Origin: Candidatus Muproteobacteria bacterium
GTDB lineage: Bacteria > Pseudomonadota > Gammaproteobacteria > Acidiferrobacterales > SPGG2
Length of the DNA stretch: 62,290 nt
Assembly: GCA_003251795.1 (NCBI GenBank)
Contig: QKEI01000103.1
Span: forward strand, 1 to 62,290
Reading direction: 5' to 3'
Shown one piece after another: positions 33,112 through 41,091 of the stretch. The first letter of the stretch is position 1. Every line of letters begins with the position of its first letter. The translations under genes and the position numbers were made by a program. The notes below the pieces were generated by a model, which made no database searches, was not told the DNA's origin, and worked only from the letters and a program-made list of their open reading frames with translations.

Positions 33112-33777
33112 ATGACGAACAATGGTCGCGAACACGGCATTGAAATAGCCCTCGAATCGACTGTCCACGGGGGACTGCTCGGTATCCCCAAAGGTGCCGA
33201 AGCGATCGTCGTTTTCGCCCACGGCAGCGGTAGTAGTCGTTTCAGTCGAAGAAACGCGCTGGTCGCTAACACGCTGCGTGCCAGCGGTCTGGCAACACTA
33301 GTGTTCGACTTGCTAACGGAGGATGAAGACAGCATCTACGAGAATCGCTTTAACATTGACCTGCTCGGTCAGCGACTGTTAGGCGCCACTCAATGGTTGA
33401 GGCAACAGCCACAGTTGCGCGAGATGACGGTTGGCTATTTCGGGGCCAGTACGGGTGCGGCGGCTGCGCTCAAGGCCGCCGCAGTGCTGGGACCTGACAT
33501 TCGCGCAGTGGTGTCGCGCGGCGGGCGTCCCGATCTGGCAGGCGCCGAGCTACCCACGGTGCAGGCAGCGACGCTGCTTATCGTCGGAGGCGATGATCAG
33601 GTGGTGATCGAGCTCAACAAGGAAGCGTATGCTAAGTTGCGCGCAACGAAAGAGCTGCGAATCATTCCTGGAGCGAGTCATTTGTTTGAAGAGCCCGGTA
33701 CGTTAGAGCAAGTCGCACGCCTGGCAACCGGCTGGTTCACCAGATTCTTGACCGAGGTGCCGCAACCTATACACTGA
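33112..33777 (+). CDS. Alpha/beta hydrolase, dienelactone-hydrolase-like
   Basis: A 221-residue hydrolase. VVFAHGSGSSRFSRRN would form the oxyanion region, GYFGASTGAAAAL the nucleophile elbow (G-x-S-x-G with Ser in GAST), GGDDQVV the Asp and GASHLFEE the His. So a full Ser-Asp-His triad is readable. Substrate unknown. It is co-transcribed with the phosphoribosyltransferase and the kinase-like gene downstream. The ATG at 33,112 is preferred over a start eight codons earlier. Confidence 0.85.
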   Translation: MTNNGREHGIEIALESTVHGGLLGIPKGAEAIVVFAHGSGSSRFSRRNALVANTLRASGLATLVFDLLTEDEDSIYENRFNIDLLGQRLLGATQWLRQQPQLREMTVGYFGASTGAAAALKAAAVLGPDIRAVVSRGGRPDLAGAELPTVQAATLLIVGGDDQVVIELNKEAYAKLRATKELRIIPGASHLFEEPGTLEQVARLATGWFTRFLTEVPQPIH

Positions 33778-33831
33778 CGGGCGCGTCTATAATGCCAGGT
33801 CGGCGGTTCAACGGGGCCAACAGGTGCAAAT

Positions 33832-34869
33832 ATGGCGAGCGAGATCCCAGGTGATCCCCACGCCCACATAGACCTCGATACCAAGGTCGCCAAGCTCAAA
33901 CAGATAGCGGCCTATCCTGACAACCCATCCTCGGTCGATGTCGTCGAGACCCATATGTCCTGGGTCTTTCTCACTGATCGTTATGCGTACAAGCTCAAGA
34001 AGCCCGTGCGCTACGATTTTCTCGATTACAGCACCTTGCAGGCACGACGCGACAATTGCGACAACGAGTTACGCCTTAATCGGCGACTCGCGCCCGACGT
34101 TTATCTCGCAGTTGTAGCGCTCGTTATCGACCCAGGTGGTGGCCTCGTGCTAGAGCAACACGGTGACGTGGTCGAATGGCTCGTGAAAATGCGCCGGCTG
34201 CCGGCCCAGCGCATGCTCGACCAGCTGATTATGCAGCAGGAGCTGCGTACGGAAGATTTGGAGGCTGCTGCGACCATGCTCGCCAGGTTTTACAAGGCGA
34301 GTACACCTGTCAGGTTGGATGGCAAAAGCTATCTCAATCAACTGAAGGAGGATATGGACCATAACCTGCAAGAGCTAGGCACTGAGCTTTATCAGCTGCC
34401 CATCAAGCTCATCGACACGCTGCGCGGGACGGCTCTTGATTCGCTTAGGCGTGACCCCGTGCTTTTCGAGCAGCGTGCCGCGGACGGCAAGATTATCGAG
34501 GGGCATGGTGACCTTAGACCGGAGCATATCTGCCTCGAGGCGAAGCCGGTAATCTTTGATTGTTTGGAGTTCAATCGCCGATTCCGCATCGTCGATGCGA
34601 CGGATGAGCTGGCTTTCCTCGCCATGGAGTGCGACCGCCTCGGTGCCCCGTTCGTGGGTGAAGAGTTCTTCCGTATTTACCGACTTGTGACGGGGGATGA
34701 TCCAGCACCGAACCTGGTACATCTCTACAAGACTGCGCGCGCCTGCCTGCGGGCGAAACTTGCAATATGGCATACCCGCGAGCTCGAGGAGCCGCTATGG
34801 GCAAAATGGCGCGATCTGGCTATCGAGTATTTGCGTCTGGCGGCTAACTACGCTCAGCGGCTGTCATGA
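33832..34869 (+). CDS. Aminoglycoside-phosphotransferase-fold kinase, short form
   Basis: A 345-residue protein related to the N-terminal part of the kinase at 59,717-61,300 (both have VETH-x-SWV-x-LT, [13 protein letters not shown]). The APH catalytic loop is [10 protein letters not shown] and the metal loop IFDCLEF. It lacks the C-terminal P-loop domain of the longer relative. The family includes DosR-regulated Rv2004c; the acceptor is unknown. It ends 6 bases inside the convergent prs gene (stop codons overlap). Confidence 0.8.
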   Translation: MASEIPGDPHAHIDLDTKVAKLKQIAAYPDNPSSVDVVETHMSWVFLTDRYAYKLKKPVRYDFLDYSTLQARRDNCDNELRLNRRLAPDVYLAVVALVIDPGGGLVLEQHGDVVEWLVKMRRLPAQRMLDQLIMQQELRTEDLEAAATMLARFYKASTPVRLDGKSYLNQLKEDMDHNLQELGTELYQLPIKLIDTLRGTALDSLRRDPVLFEQRAADGKIIEGHGDLRPEHICLEAKPVIFDCLEFNRRFRIVDATDELAFLAMECDRLGAPFVGEEFFRIYRLVTGDDPAPNLVHLYKTARACLRAKLAIWHTRELEEPLWAKWRDLAIEYLRLAANYAQRLS

Positions 34870-35856
34870 TATATCTAACAGTTCCACCAGCGAGCCGCCG
34901 GTATGTAGGCGTCTTATCGCTTCCGCGAACAATGCTGCGGCGGACAACACCACAACCTTTCTCCTGACCAGCTCGCGGTCCAATCTGAATGCCGGAACCG
35001 TGTCGGTGACGATCACGCGATCGAGTTCATCGGCAGCCAGCACCTGATTGGCGTGTCCCACGAAAAGGCCGTGCGATGCAGCCGCGTAGACCTTGGTCGC
35101 GCCCTTGTCCTTACAGGCCTTGGCTGCGTTCACCAGCGTGCCACCGGTGCTGATCAAATCATCGAGTATCACGGCGATACTGCCACTGACATCGCCGATG
35201 AGCCGGCCGAAACTGACTACACCCTTGGCGCGCGCCTTCTCGACGAACGCCACGGGTACCTCTTGCTTTAGGGCTCGCGCCAGCGCTTCCCGGAAGCGCT
35301 CCGCTCGCTTGATTCCGCCGACATCAGGTGAAACCACCACAAGCTGCGTACCCTTGCCCAGCTCGGGCAGCAGGTGCCGCAAGAACAACGGGTTTGCCTC
35401 CAAGTGTTCCGTGTGGCACCGGAATGCGTTCTGAAAGGCCGCAAGGTTGTGCACATCCATCGTGACGACACGCTCCACCCCTACCGCCTCGATCAATGAA
35501 GCCACGTAGCGCGTCGTCACTGGATCGCGCGGCTGCGTTTTGCGCTCTTTGCGAGCGTAGGCGAGGTAAGGGATAACCGCCGTCACCCGCTCGGCCGCCG
35601 CATCACGCAGCGCACCGGCAAAAAACAGCAGCCGGCAAAGCTTGTCATTCACGCTCTGTCCTTCGTCCGAGTAAAGCGACTGAATAACGTAGGTGTCTCT
35701 AGCTCTAATACTCACGCGCGGCCGCGCCTTGTGCTCACCGTCCTCGAACTCACGCTCCTCGTGCTCGGTCAAGGGAATCGCCAATTTCGCGGCCACACGC
35801 TCGCCAAAATCGCGCGTCGCATTCAGGGCAAACAATGCAAGATTCTCGATAGTCAT
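34864..35856 (-). CDS. prs: Ribose-phosphate pyrophosphokinase (PRPP synthetase)
   Basis: A 330-residue enzyme that makes PRPP from ribose 5-phosphate and ATP. Visible are [19 protein letters not shown] (ATP/loop region), VTMDVHN, the PRPP loop [17 protein letters not shown] and [13 protein letters not shown]. The sequence is divergent from housekeeping Prs and may be a second copy. I chose ATG 35,856; the longer frame upstream is not protein-like. An FNR box with TATCAT (35,897-35,902) as -10 lies upstream, so PRPP could be supplied to the nearby phosphoribosyltransferase under low oxygen. Confidence 0.87.
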   Translation of the reverse strand: MTIENLALFALNATRDFGERVAAKLAIPLTEHEEREFEDGEHKARPRVSIRARDTYVIQSLYSDEGQSVNDKLCRLLFFAGALRDAAAERVTAVIPYLAYARKERKTQPRDPVTTRYVASLIEAVGVERVVTMDVHNLAAFQNAFRCHTEHLEANPLFLRHLLPELGKGTQLVVVSPDVGGIKRAERFREALARALKQEVPVAFVEKARAKGVVSFGRLIGDVSGSIAVILDDLISTGGTLVNAAKACKDKGATKVYAAASHGLFVGHANQVLAADELDRVIVTDTVPAFRLDRELVRRKVVVLSAAALFAEAIRRLHTGGSLVELLDIS

Positions 35857-35896
35857 CGCTCGCGTTCCGCGGCCAGCTGGAAAAACGTCCAGTTTG

Positions 35897-35937
35897 ATGA
35901 TAAAGACTTGCGCGAAATAGAAGTTGATCGAGGTCAA
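35897..35937. promoter_or_regulatory. FNR-type box between prs and the NAD-kinase-like gene
   Basis: TTGATCGAGGTCAA at 35,924-35,937 has one mismatch. On the minus strand TATCAT (35,897-35,902, five of six matches) follows after 21 bases and would drive prs. On the + strand no good -10 stands at 22 bases; TACATA at 35,965-35,970 is possible for the gene at 36,012. Confidence 0.72.
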
Positions 35938-36011
35938 CATCTGGCACAAAAATCGACCAAGAAGTACATACCTCAACAAGCAGTCTGGCACGTGGCGAAG
36001 GTGACAGGGCG

Positions 36012-37115
36012 ATGAAGAGAAAAATTGGCCTGATTGTAAATCCCGTTGCGGGAATGGGCGGAAGCGTGGGCTTGAAGGGAACCGATGGAAAAACATACCA
36101 GCAGGCCCTGGAACTGGGGGCCAAACCAGTCACGCCAACGCGCACCAGGGAATTCCTATCTCACATCCGAAACAAAGACAGCATCGAGCTATACGTGGCA
36201 CCCGGCAAGATGGGGGAAGAATATGTAAGGGAGTTTAGTATCTCCTTCACCGTGGTCGGGACCATCGGCGAAGATACATCGGGCGAAGACACCAAGAGAA
36301 TTGCCGCTGAGATGCTGGCTAAAGGTGCGGAATTGCTGGTGATCGTGGGCGGCGATGGCACGGCCAGAGACATCTACGATGCGGTCGGTCTCAATATACC
36401 CGTTGTCGCGGTACCTGGTGGGGTCAAAGTGTATAGCGCGGTTTTCGCGTTTAGCACCAGAGCAGCCTCCGAAATGCTGGACGCTTTCTTAGAGAATGCC
36501 GACGTGACCGAGGAAGAGGTGCTCGACATAAACGAGGATGCTTTCAGAGAAGGCAGATTGGATTGCTCGCTATACGGCTATCTTTCGGTACCTAACGTCA
36601 GAAACTTATTGCAAGGCGGGAAGGAGGCGTCGGCCGCGGGTTCCGCTGCAGAAAACAAGGAAGATATTGCACTTCATGTTGTCGAGGGAATGGAGTCTGG
36701 GTGGTTGTACCTCCTTGGCCCGGGCACCACCTTGAAGGCCGTTGCCGATGAGCTTGCCATACCGAAGACGTTATTGGGCGTGGATGCGGTTTTTGAGGGC
36801 CGGGTGGTCGGAACCGATCTCAACGAGCAGGCAATGTTACGGCTGTTCGCACAGTATGAGAGAAGAAAGATCATCGTGACGCCGATAGGCGGCAATGGCT
36901 TCATCTTTGGTAGAGGCAACAAGCAGTTTACTCCAGCGGTGATAAAGGTCGTCGGTACGAAAAACATCATAGTAATAGGAACCAAGGATAAGTTAATAAA
37001 GTTAGACTGTCTGCGCGTGGACACAGGCGACTACGAGCTCGACCAGCAGCTTAGCGGATACATAGACGTTGTTGTTGGCTATAAGTACTCGAAGGTGATG
37101 CCGGTGAGATGTTGA
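36012..37115 (+). CDS. ATP-NAD kinase family protein, archaeal-like
   Basis: A 367-residue protein of the ATP-NAD/AcoX kinase group. It has [20 protein letters not shown] at the N-terminus and the [13 protein letters not shown] nucleotide loop. A later [18 protein letters not shown] segment is typical of the archaeal-like long forms. NAD kinase would make NADP+, but this subgroup is not firmly characterised. The codon use and base composition look more AT-rich and lysine-rich than its neighbours, which suggests transfer. It is divergent from prs, sharing an FNR box. Confidence 0.8.
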   Translation: MKRKIGLIVNPVAGMGGSVGLKGTDGKTYQQALELGAKPVTPTRTREFLSHIRNKDSIELYVAPGKMGEEYVREFSISFTVVGTIGEDTSGEDTKRIAAEMLAKGAELLVIVGGDGTARDIYDAVGLNIPVVAVPGGVKVYSAVFAFSTRAASEMLDAFLENADVTEEEVLDINEDAFREGRLDCSLYGYLSVPNVRNLLQGGKEASAAGSAAENKEDIALHVVEGMESGWLYLLGPGTTLKAVADELAIPKTLLGVDAVFEGRVVGTDLNEQAMLRLFAQYERRKIIVTPIGGNGFIFGRGNKQFTPAVIKVVGTKNIIVIGTKDKLIKLDCLRVDTGDYELDQQLSGYIDVVVGYKYSKVMPVRC

Positions 37116-37522
37116 CAGGAAAATTGGCTGTGTGCAGATTCCGTACGCGACGCCACATCCGCGCCAGCCGTCTCGCTCTCCATAGCGTCCCGGTATTTTT
37201 CCAACTCAGCCAGATCGCCGCTTACATGATGCCAGGTGTCTCCCCCATTCCTGCAGCAGGCGCTCCCGTGCTCCGGGGTCATGCAGGCTCGAGAGAAGCA
37301 ACACCTTGTCCACCAACAAGACGCTTGTCTGCCAACCCTGATCCAAAGCGCAGTCGACGCGAACCTCCCAATGCTCTTCTCGAGGCTCGACTTCGAACAG
37401 ATAGGCAACAAGGCACAACTATTCGAGCAGCGCCGCTGCCATCTCCTTCGCCTTCAGCAGCTCCTCGGTGGATGCGGGCGTGGCTTTGTTTTCATCAGCG
37501 CAGCAAGAGCGCTTTCTGTCAA
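37079..37522 (-). pseudogene. Degraded gene with frameshifts and an in-frame TAG
   Basis: Pieces of one protein seem spread over frames: an opening TTG (37,522) giving LTESALAAL, then ENKATPASTEELLKAKEMAAALLE up to TAG at 37,421-37,419. In the same frame the sequence then runs as YLFEVEPREEHWEVRVDCAL to LQEWG, and after a shift DTWHHVSGDLAELEKYRDAM follows. So at least two frameshifts and one stop interrupt it. It overlaps the stop of the THUMP gene upstream (TTGA) and the end of the + gene. Family unknown. Sequencing error is possible. Confidence 0.5.
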
Positions 37523-38058
37523 GCTATCTTAAGAAAGGGGTATTTCCTCAAATCCTGACGCGTCCAAAGGGCGAGCCCGGCCCGCTGGCTGACTGTCTCT
37601 ACCGCGATGACGACGTCGGGGTCCTCAAAGCTGATATGTCCTGGGGTTCCGGCTTTTGCCAACTCTTCGAGCAGCAACTGATCTAGAAAACGCTCTTCAT
37701 CGTGACTCGACAGGCGCCCCTTGAACCCGCGGCGGTGCATGCGCACGTGCCAGCTCTTGTTTGCGAGCTGCGGTAGCCACGGTAAGACGGCCTTTCCAGC
37801 CTTGGTTTCGAACTCCTCCGGCGTCTGAAAAGTGAAACTGCAACTGACGGGCATAACGCGGGCCAAAGTTATGCGAACCTCATCATCCGTCGACAGGCGC
37901 TCTCTGAGATTCTCCAGCATTGCGGAAATATCATCGACTTGCAGCACCAACACGTTATAGAAGTCGGTTCGGCTGACCCGTCCGAATTCCTCCAAGATTT
38001 GCCGAGCACGCTTGTACCCGCCGTCATGGACACTGACAACTACGTTCCAATCGTGCAT
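37519..38058 (-). CDS. Stand-alone THUMP-domain protein
   Basis: A 179-residue protein. The C-terminal two thirds fit a THUMP fold (tRNA-binding): SWHVRMHRRGFKGRLSSHDE, then HISFEDPDVVIAVETVSQRAGLAL and ends in LRKYPFLKIA. THUMP usually accompanies a tRNA-modifying domain; here none is attached. The N-terminus MHDWNVVVSVHDGGYKRA resembles the short N-terminal domain of Tan1-type THUMP proteins. An FNR box lies 92 bases upstream, shared with the divergent M50 protease. Confidence 0.75.
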   Translation of the reverse strand: MHDWNVVVSVHDGGYKRARQILEEFGRVSRTDFYNVLVLQVDDISAMLENLRERLSTDDEVRITLARVMPVSCSFTFQTPEEFETKAGKAVLPWLPQLANKSWHVRMHRRGFKGRLSSHDEERFLDQLLLEELAKAGTPGHISFEDPDVVIAVETVSQRAGLALWTRQDLRKYPFLKIA

Positions 38059-38149
38059 CACGCCGTTTCCCGCGCGCAAACCGCAGCGAATCCCTAAGAA
38101 AAGACGTCGCTCCCCCTACGTTTACTAACAGAGATCAATTGGACGGTCT

Positions 38150-38191
38150 TTGACCCAAATCAATGGATGGCTGCCGTGGTCCCCAAATAAT
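38150..38191. promoter_or_regulatory. FNR-type box with -10 for the M50/CBS protease
   Basis: TTGACCCAAATCAA at 38,150-38,163 has one mismatch. AATAAT at 38,186-38,191 (five of six matches) follows after 22 bases on the + strand. This gives a class-II promoter with a leader of about 64 bases. The minus-strand THUMP gene may use the same box. Confidence 0.78.
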
Positions 38192-38261
38192 TGTTACTTA
38201 AACCACGGCATACTGCGGCTCGATAGCTGTTGTCGGGGCAAGAGAAACGCGGCCAATTGTC

Positions 38262-39398
38262 ATGTTCTGGAAGCGCATCACGCTTTTTCGACTACTCGGA
38301 TTCGAGGTCAAGATTGATCTCAGCTGGTTACTGTTGGCGTTGCTTGTCACCTGGACGCTGGCAAGGGGCGTGTTCCCCGCTTATTTTCCCCAACTTTCGC
38401 CTGAGACCTATTGGTGGATGGGGGTAAGTGGCACCGCAGGCCTACTTCTCTCTATCATTTTTCATGAGCTCTGCCACTCGCTGGTCGCGCGACGCTACGG
38501 TCTAGCGATCAAGGGCATCACCTTGTTCATTTTTGGTGGTGTGGCCGAGATGGAGGACGAACCGCCGAGCCCGAAAGCGGAGTTCCTAATGGCCGTTGCT
38601 GGCCCTGTGGCAAGTATCGTGCTGGCACTGCTGCTAGCGACCGCTTATACAACGACCCAGCAAATCGGCTTTCCGATAGCGATCGTCGGCGTACTGTATT
38701 ACCTGGCTTACCTCAACTTCCTGCTGGCGGTGTTTAATCTAGTTCCGGCCTTCCCGCTCGATGGCGGGCGCATGCTGCGCGCGGCGCTGTGGGGGTGGAG
38801 GCGTAACATCCGTTGGGCGACTCGCATTTCCAGCGCCGCCGGCTCGGGTTTCGGGCTCGCCCTGATTATTCTCGCCGTGCTTGCAGTACTTCAAGGCAAC
38901 TTCATCGTCGGCATGTGGTGGTTTCTCATCGGCATGTTCATTCGCACCGCCGCCGGCATGTCATACCAACGACTGTTGATGCAACAAACGCTGCGTGGTG
39001 AACGCGTGCGCCGGTTTATGAACGCGTCGCCGGTAACGGTGCCACGCTCAATATCGCTGCAACAACTGGTCGAAGATTATGTCTACAGATATCAACACAA
39101 GATGTTTCCGGTCGTAGACAACTCCACGCTAGCGGGGTGCGTAACAACGCGCGAGGTGAAAGCCGTGGCGCGAGAACAATGGGCGCGACGTACGGTGGCC
39201 GAGGTATTCAAGCCTTGCTCAGGTGCAAATACTATTGCAGCTGATGCCGACGCGTTAGAAGCGCTTTCGCTTATGATGCGTACCGGTGTTAGCCGGCTTA
39301 TGGTGGTCGAGCGCGGTCAGCTCGTAGGCATCATCGCGCTGAAAGATCTCCTGCAATTCTTTTCACTGAAACTCGAGCTCGAGGAACAACAACCCTGA
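38262..39398 (+). CDS. Site-2-type M50 zinc metalloprotease with CBS pair
   Basis: A 378-residue intramembrane protease. Zinc ligands: His68-Glu69-x2-His72 in FHELCHSL and Asp167 in FPLDGGRM; six or so membrane helices in residues 20-230. Residues about 245-375 form two CBS repeats (MNASPVTVPRSISLQQLV ... AGVSRLMVV-like end), which bind adenosyl ligands. Such enzymes (Rip3 = Rv2625c in the DosR regulon; SpoIVFB-like) cut membrane-bound regulators. Its substrate is not obvious here. The FNR box makes it an oxygen-limitation gene. Confidence 0.9.
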   Translation: MFWKRITLFRLLGFEVKIDLSWLLLALLVTWTLARGVFPAYFPQLSPETYWWMGVSGTAGLLLSIIFHELCHSLVARRYGLAIKGITLFIFGGVAEMEDEPPSPKAEFLMAVAGPVASIVLALLLATAYTTTQQIGFPIAIVGVLYYLAYLNFLLAVFNLVPAFPLDGGRMLRAALWGWRRNIRWATRISSAAGSGFGLALIILAVLAVLQGNFIVGMWWFLIGMFIRTAAGMSYQRLLMQQTLRGERVRRFMNASPVTVPRSISLQQLVEDYVYRYQHKMFPVVDNSTLAGCVTTREVKAVAREQWARRTVAEVFKPCSGANTIAADADALEALSLMMRTGVSRLMVVERGQLVGIIALKDLLQFFSLKLELEEQQP

Positions 39399-39526
39399 GC
39401 CCTGAAACCCTGATCGCCGGACGGCCGCCACGCAGCACCGCCGCGGCCGACTTGGATGCACCCAGACCGATACCGATGATAGCCATTTATTTCCCGGTCT
39501 AAATGACGTCCTGCACTCGCTATAGG

Positions 39527-40012
39527 TTAACGCTCCCAGGTCACGTGCAGGATGTTCGATTCCTCGGCATAGCGGTAATCGAGCGTGCCTTCATAGGCAT
39601 GAAAAAGCGCATCGCCGATGCTGCGAACCAGATGGAGATCGGTCGTGGTGATGACGGTGCTGCTGTCTTGTTCCGCTATGTCCATGATGCGCTTCAGAGG
39701 ATGCTCCGCCTTTTCCCGGGCTTCGACATGGCGCGCTAGGCGCAACAACTCCTCGCTATGAGCACGCAGAAACTCACCGCTCAAGGTTACGTAGCCCGCA
39801 GGGTAATGATCGTGCACACGATGGCATGCTGGACACAGCGTTTCATGAGCATCGGGCGGCCTGGACGTCCACGTCCATCTACCCTGGTGAAACACAGCCC
39901 CGCATTCGGGGCAGACCGTCGGTTCAGGCAGCTTGCGCTTGGACTTGTAGGTGTCGTGATCGTGCTCCTGGATCAGTCGGTCTCTGTCCCTACCCTTCCA
40001 TTCGTGCGTCAT
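39527..40012 (-). CDS. Zinc-ribbon protein, BCAM0308/NMD3-like
   Basis: A 161-residue protein with a CPEC-x22-CPAC zinc ribbon (VCPECGAVFHQGRW and LCPACHRV) after a charged N-terminus, then a helical region (SEELLRLARHVEAREKAEHPLKRIM) and a beta/alpha end. This matches small proteins annotated as BCAM0308 family or NMD3-related, role unknown; I recall them near stress genes. It lies at the 3' end of a minus-strand cluster with dodecin and two small proteins. Confidence 0.6.
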   Translation of the reverse strand: MTHEWKGRDRDRLIQEHDHDTYKSKRKLPEPTVCPECGAVFHQGRWTWTSRPPDAHETLCPACHRVHDHYPAGYVTLSGEFLRAHSEELLRLARHVEAREKAEHPLKRIMDIAEQDSSTVITTTDLHLVRSIGDALFHAYEGTLDYRYAEESNILHVTWER

Positions 40013-40032
40013 GGATCTCCTATTTCTCGGGT

Positions 40033-40239
40033 CTACCGCTCCAGCATGAAAGAGATCTTGCCATTAATGCGATAGCTGACAATCTTGTCGCCCTCTACTT
40101 TGGCCTCCATGTTTTCGACATAGATCGATTTAACACCGTGCAGCGTCTTGCTGGCGTTCGCCACCGCTTGCGCGGCCGCATCTTCCCAACTCTTGTCGGA
40201 TTCGGCCAGTACCTCAATCACCTTTAACATGTTGCTCAT
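40033..40239 (-). CDS. Dodecin, flavin-binding protein
   Basis: A 68-residue dodecin: KVIEVLAESDKSWEDAAAQAVANA, then TLHGVKSIYVENMEAKVEG and YRINGKISFML. Dodecins form hollow dodecamers that store flavin and quench its photoreactivity. Trp in KSWEDA is the usual flavin-stacking residue. The ATG at 40,239 is right because AAGGAGG stands seven bases upstream, whereas the ATG at 40,245 is too close. Part of a small cluster, maybe from the FNR box at 40,919. Confidence 0.9.
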   Translation of the reverse strand: MSNMLKVIEVLAESDKSWEDAAAQAVANASKTLHGVKSIYVENMEAKVEGDKIVSYRINGKISFMLER

Positions 40240-40288
40240 TGTCATTCCTCCTTATGTGCGAAAACCAACGGCGATTCTTCCTCAAATC

Positions 40289-40624
40289 TCAATCCTCTTC
40301 CTCGCCCTCTTGCTCCTCCTGCTCCACCTCCCCGCTCAAGCCCTCTTGTGGCTGCTTGCCGCGCTCTTCGGCTGTAAGGCTCGTGTCCGTGTAACCCAGG
40401 TCGTCGGCTTCGATTGCATCGACGCTCCCGGTCCAATCTTCCGGTGGCTCGATCGGCTCCAGCTCCATCGCGTTCCACGCCTCCAGATCGATCTCTTCGA
40501 GATTGCCGTCGAAATACTGAATGTCCACGGTGTCCTGCTGTTCGTCACGTGCGACCACTTGAAACTCGTCGCCGTGTTCCAGGTTCCGATACCAGCGATT
40601 TACCATCGGTTCAAATTCCGTCAT
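40289..40624 (-). CDS. Acidic small protein (DUF6763-like)
   Basis: A 111-residue protein with a compact N-terminal half (NRWYRNLEHGDEFQVVARDE, then DIQYFDGNLEEIDLEAW) and a very acidic tail ending in EQEEQEGEEED. The first part resembles families annotated DUF6763 in sulfur-oxidising gammaproteobacteria; that name is from memory and should be checked. Function unknown. It sits in a minus-strand cluster with dodecin and the Cys-rich protein. Confidence 0.55.
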   Translation of the reverse strand: MTEFEPMVNRWYRNLEHGDEFQVVARDEQQDTVDIQYFDGNLEEIDLEAWNAMELEPIEPPEDWTGSVDAIEADDLGYTDTSLTAEERGKQPQEGLSGEVEQEEQEGEEED

Positions 40625-40648
40625 CGCAACTCCATCGCAGGCGCCGCG

Positions 40649-40885
40649 TCAGCCCGGATAACAGGAGCCCTTGCGGATCCACACACCCCGCTCACAGCGC
40701 AGCAGCTCATTGCCGCTGCACACATACTCACCATCTGGATAGGAGATCGCGTTGAAATAGCAAACACCACTCTCTAGCTCGAGATCGAGTAGGTCAAACT
40801 CTTCGTTTTCGCGATCGAAGATCGGCGAGTTCTTCAATTCCGGGTCGGGTGCGCCGACGTTAACTATATTAATGGGTTTAGTCAT
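40649..40885 (-). CDS. Small Cys-containing protein under an FNR-type promoter
   Basis: A 78-residue protein. The C-terminal half reads SYPDGEYVCSGNELLRCERG and ends in GVWIRKGSCYPG. Four Cys and the pattern C-x-[YF]...P-x-G..C...C-x-x-G-x-W resemble DUF1496-type domains; metal binding is possible. No function is known. It is the first gene after an FNR-type box with a GATAAT -10, so it may lead a cluster with the acidic protein, dodecin and the zinc-ribbon protein. Confidence 0.6.
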   Translation of the reverse strand: MTKPINIVNVGAPDPELKNSPIFDRENEEFDLLDLELESGVCYFNAISYPDGEYVCSGNELLRCERGVWIRKGSCYPG

Positions 40886-40891
40886 GTCGTC

Positions 40892-40932
40892 ATTATCCCA
40901 TCGCGCACAACAACTGCCTTGATTTAGCTCAA
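40892..40932 (-). promoter_or_regulatory. FNR-type promoter of the small-protein cluster
   Basis: TTGATTTAGCTCAA at 40,919-40,932 has one mismatch. On the minus strand GATAAT (40,892-40,897, five of six matches) follows after 21 bases. The start of transcription would fall within a few bases of the ATG at 40,885, so the leader is extremely short. Confidence 0.72.
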
Positions 40933-41091
40933 ACGTACAGCAGCTATGAACAAACACTCCGGCCTTTATGGATGCTTTTTCCGGCCGTGTTACGTCGATG
41001 CGGGGGTTTCGTTCGAGCAGTACTTTCTTGAGTGACTTCTCGCGCAGCTCAGGCGTGTTTGCAAGGCCCCGCTGCGTTCGAGTGTATCTTT

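Noticed and set aside
20292-37421. UAG as a sense codon (pyrrolysine-like recoding) because two frames continue past TAG
   Set aside because: Several intact genes here end in TAG (for example 8,084, 9,136, 19,859, 21,242) with nothing coding after. The second case also has frameshifts, which fits decay.
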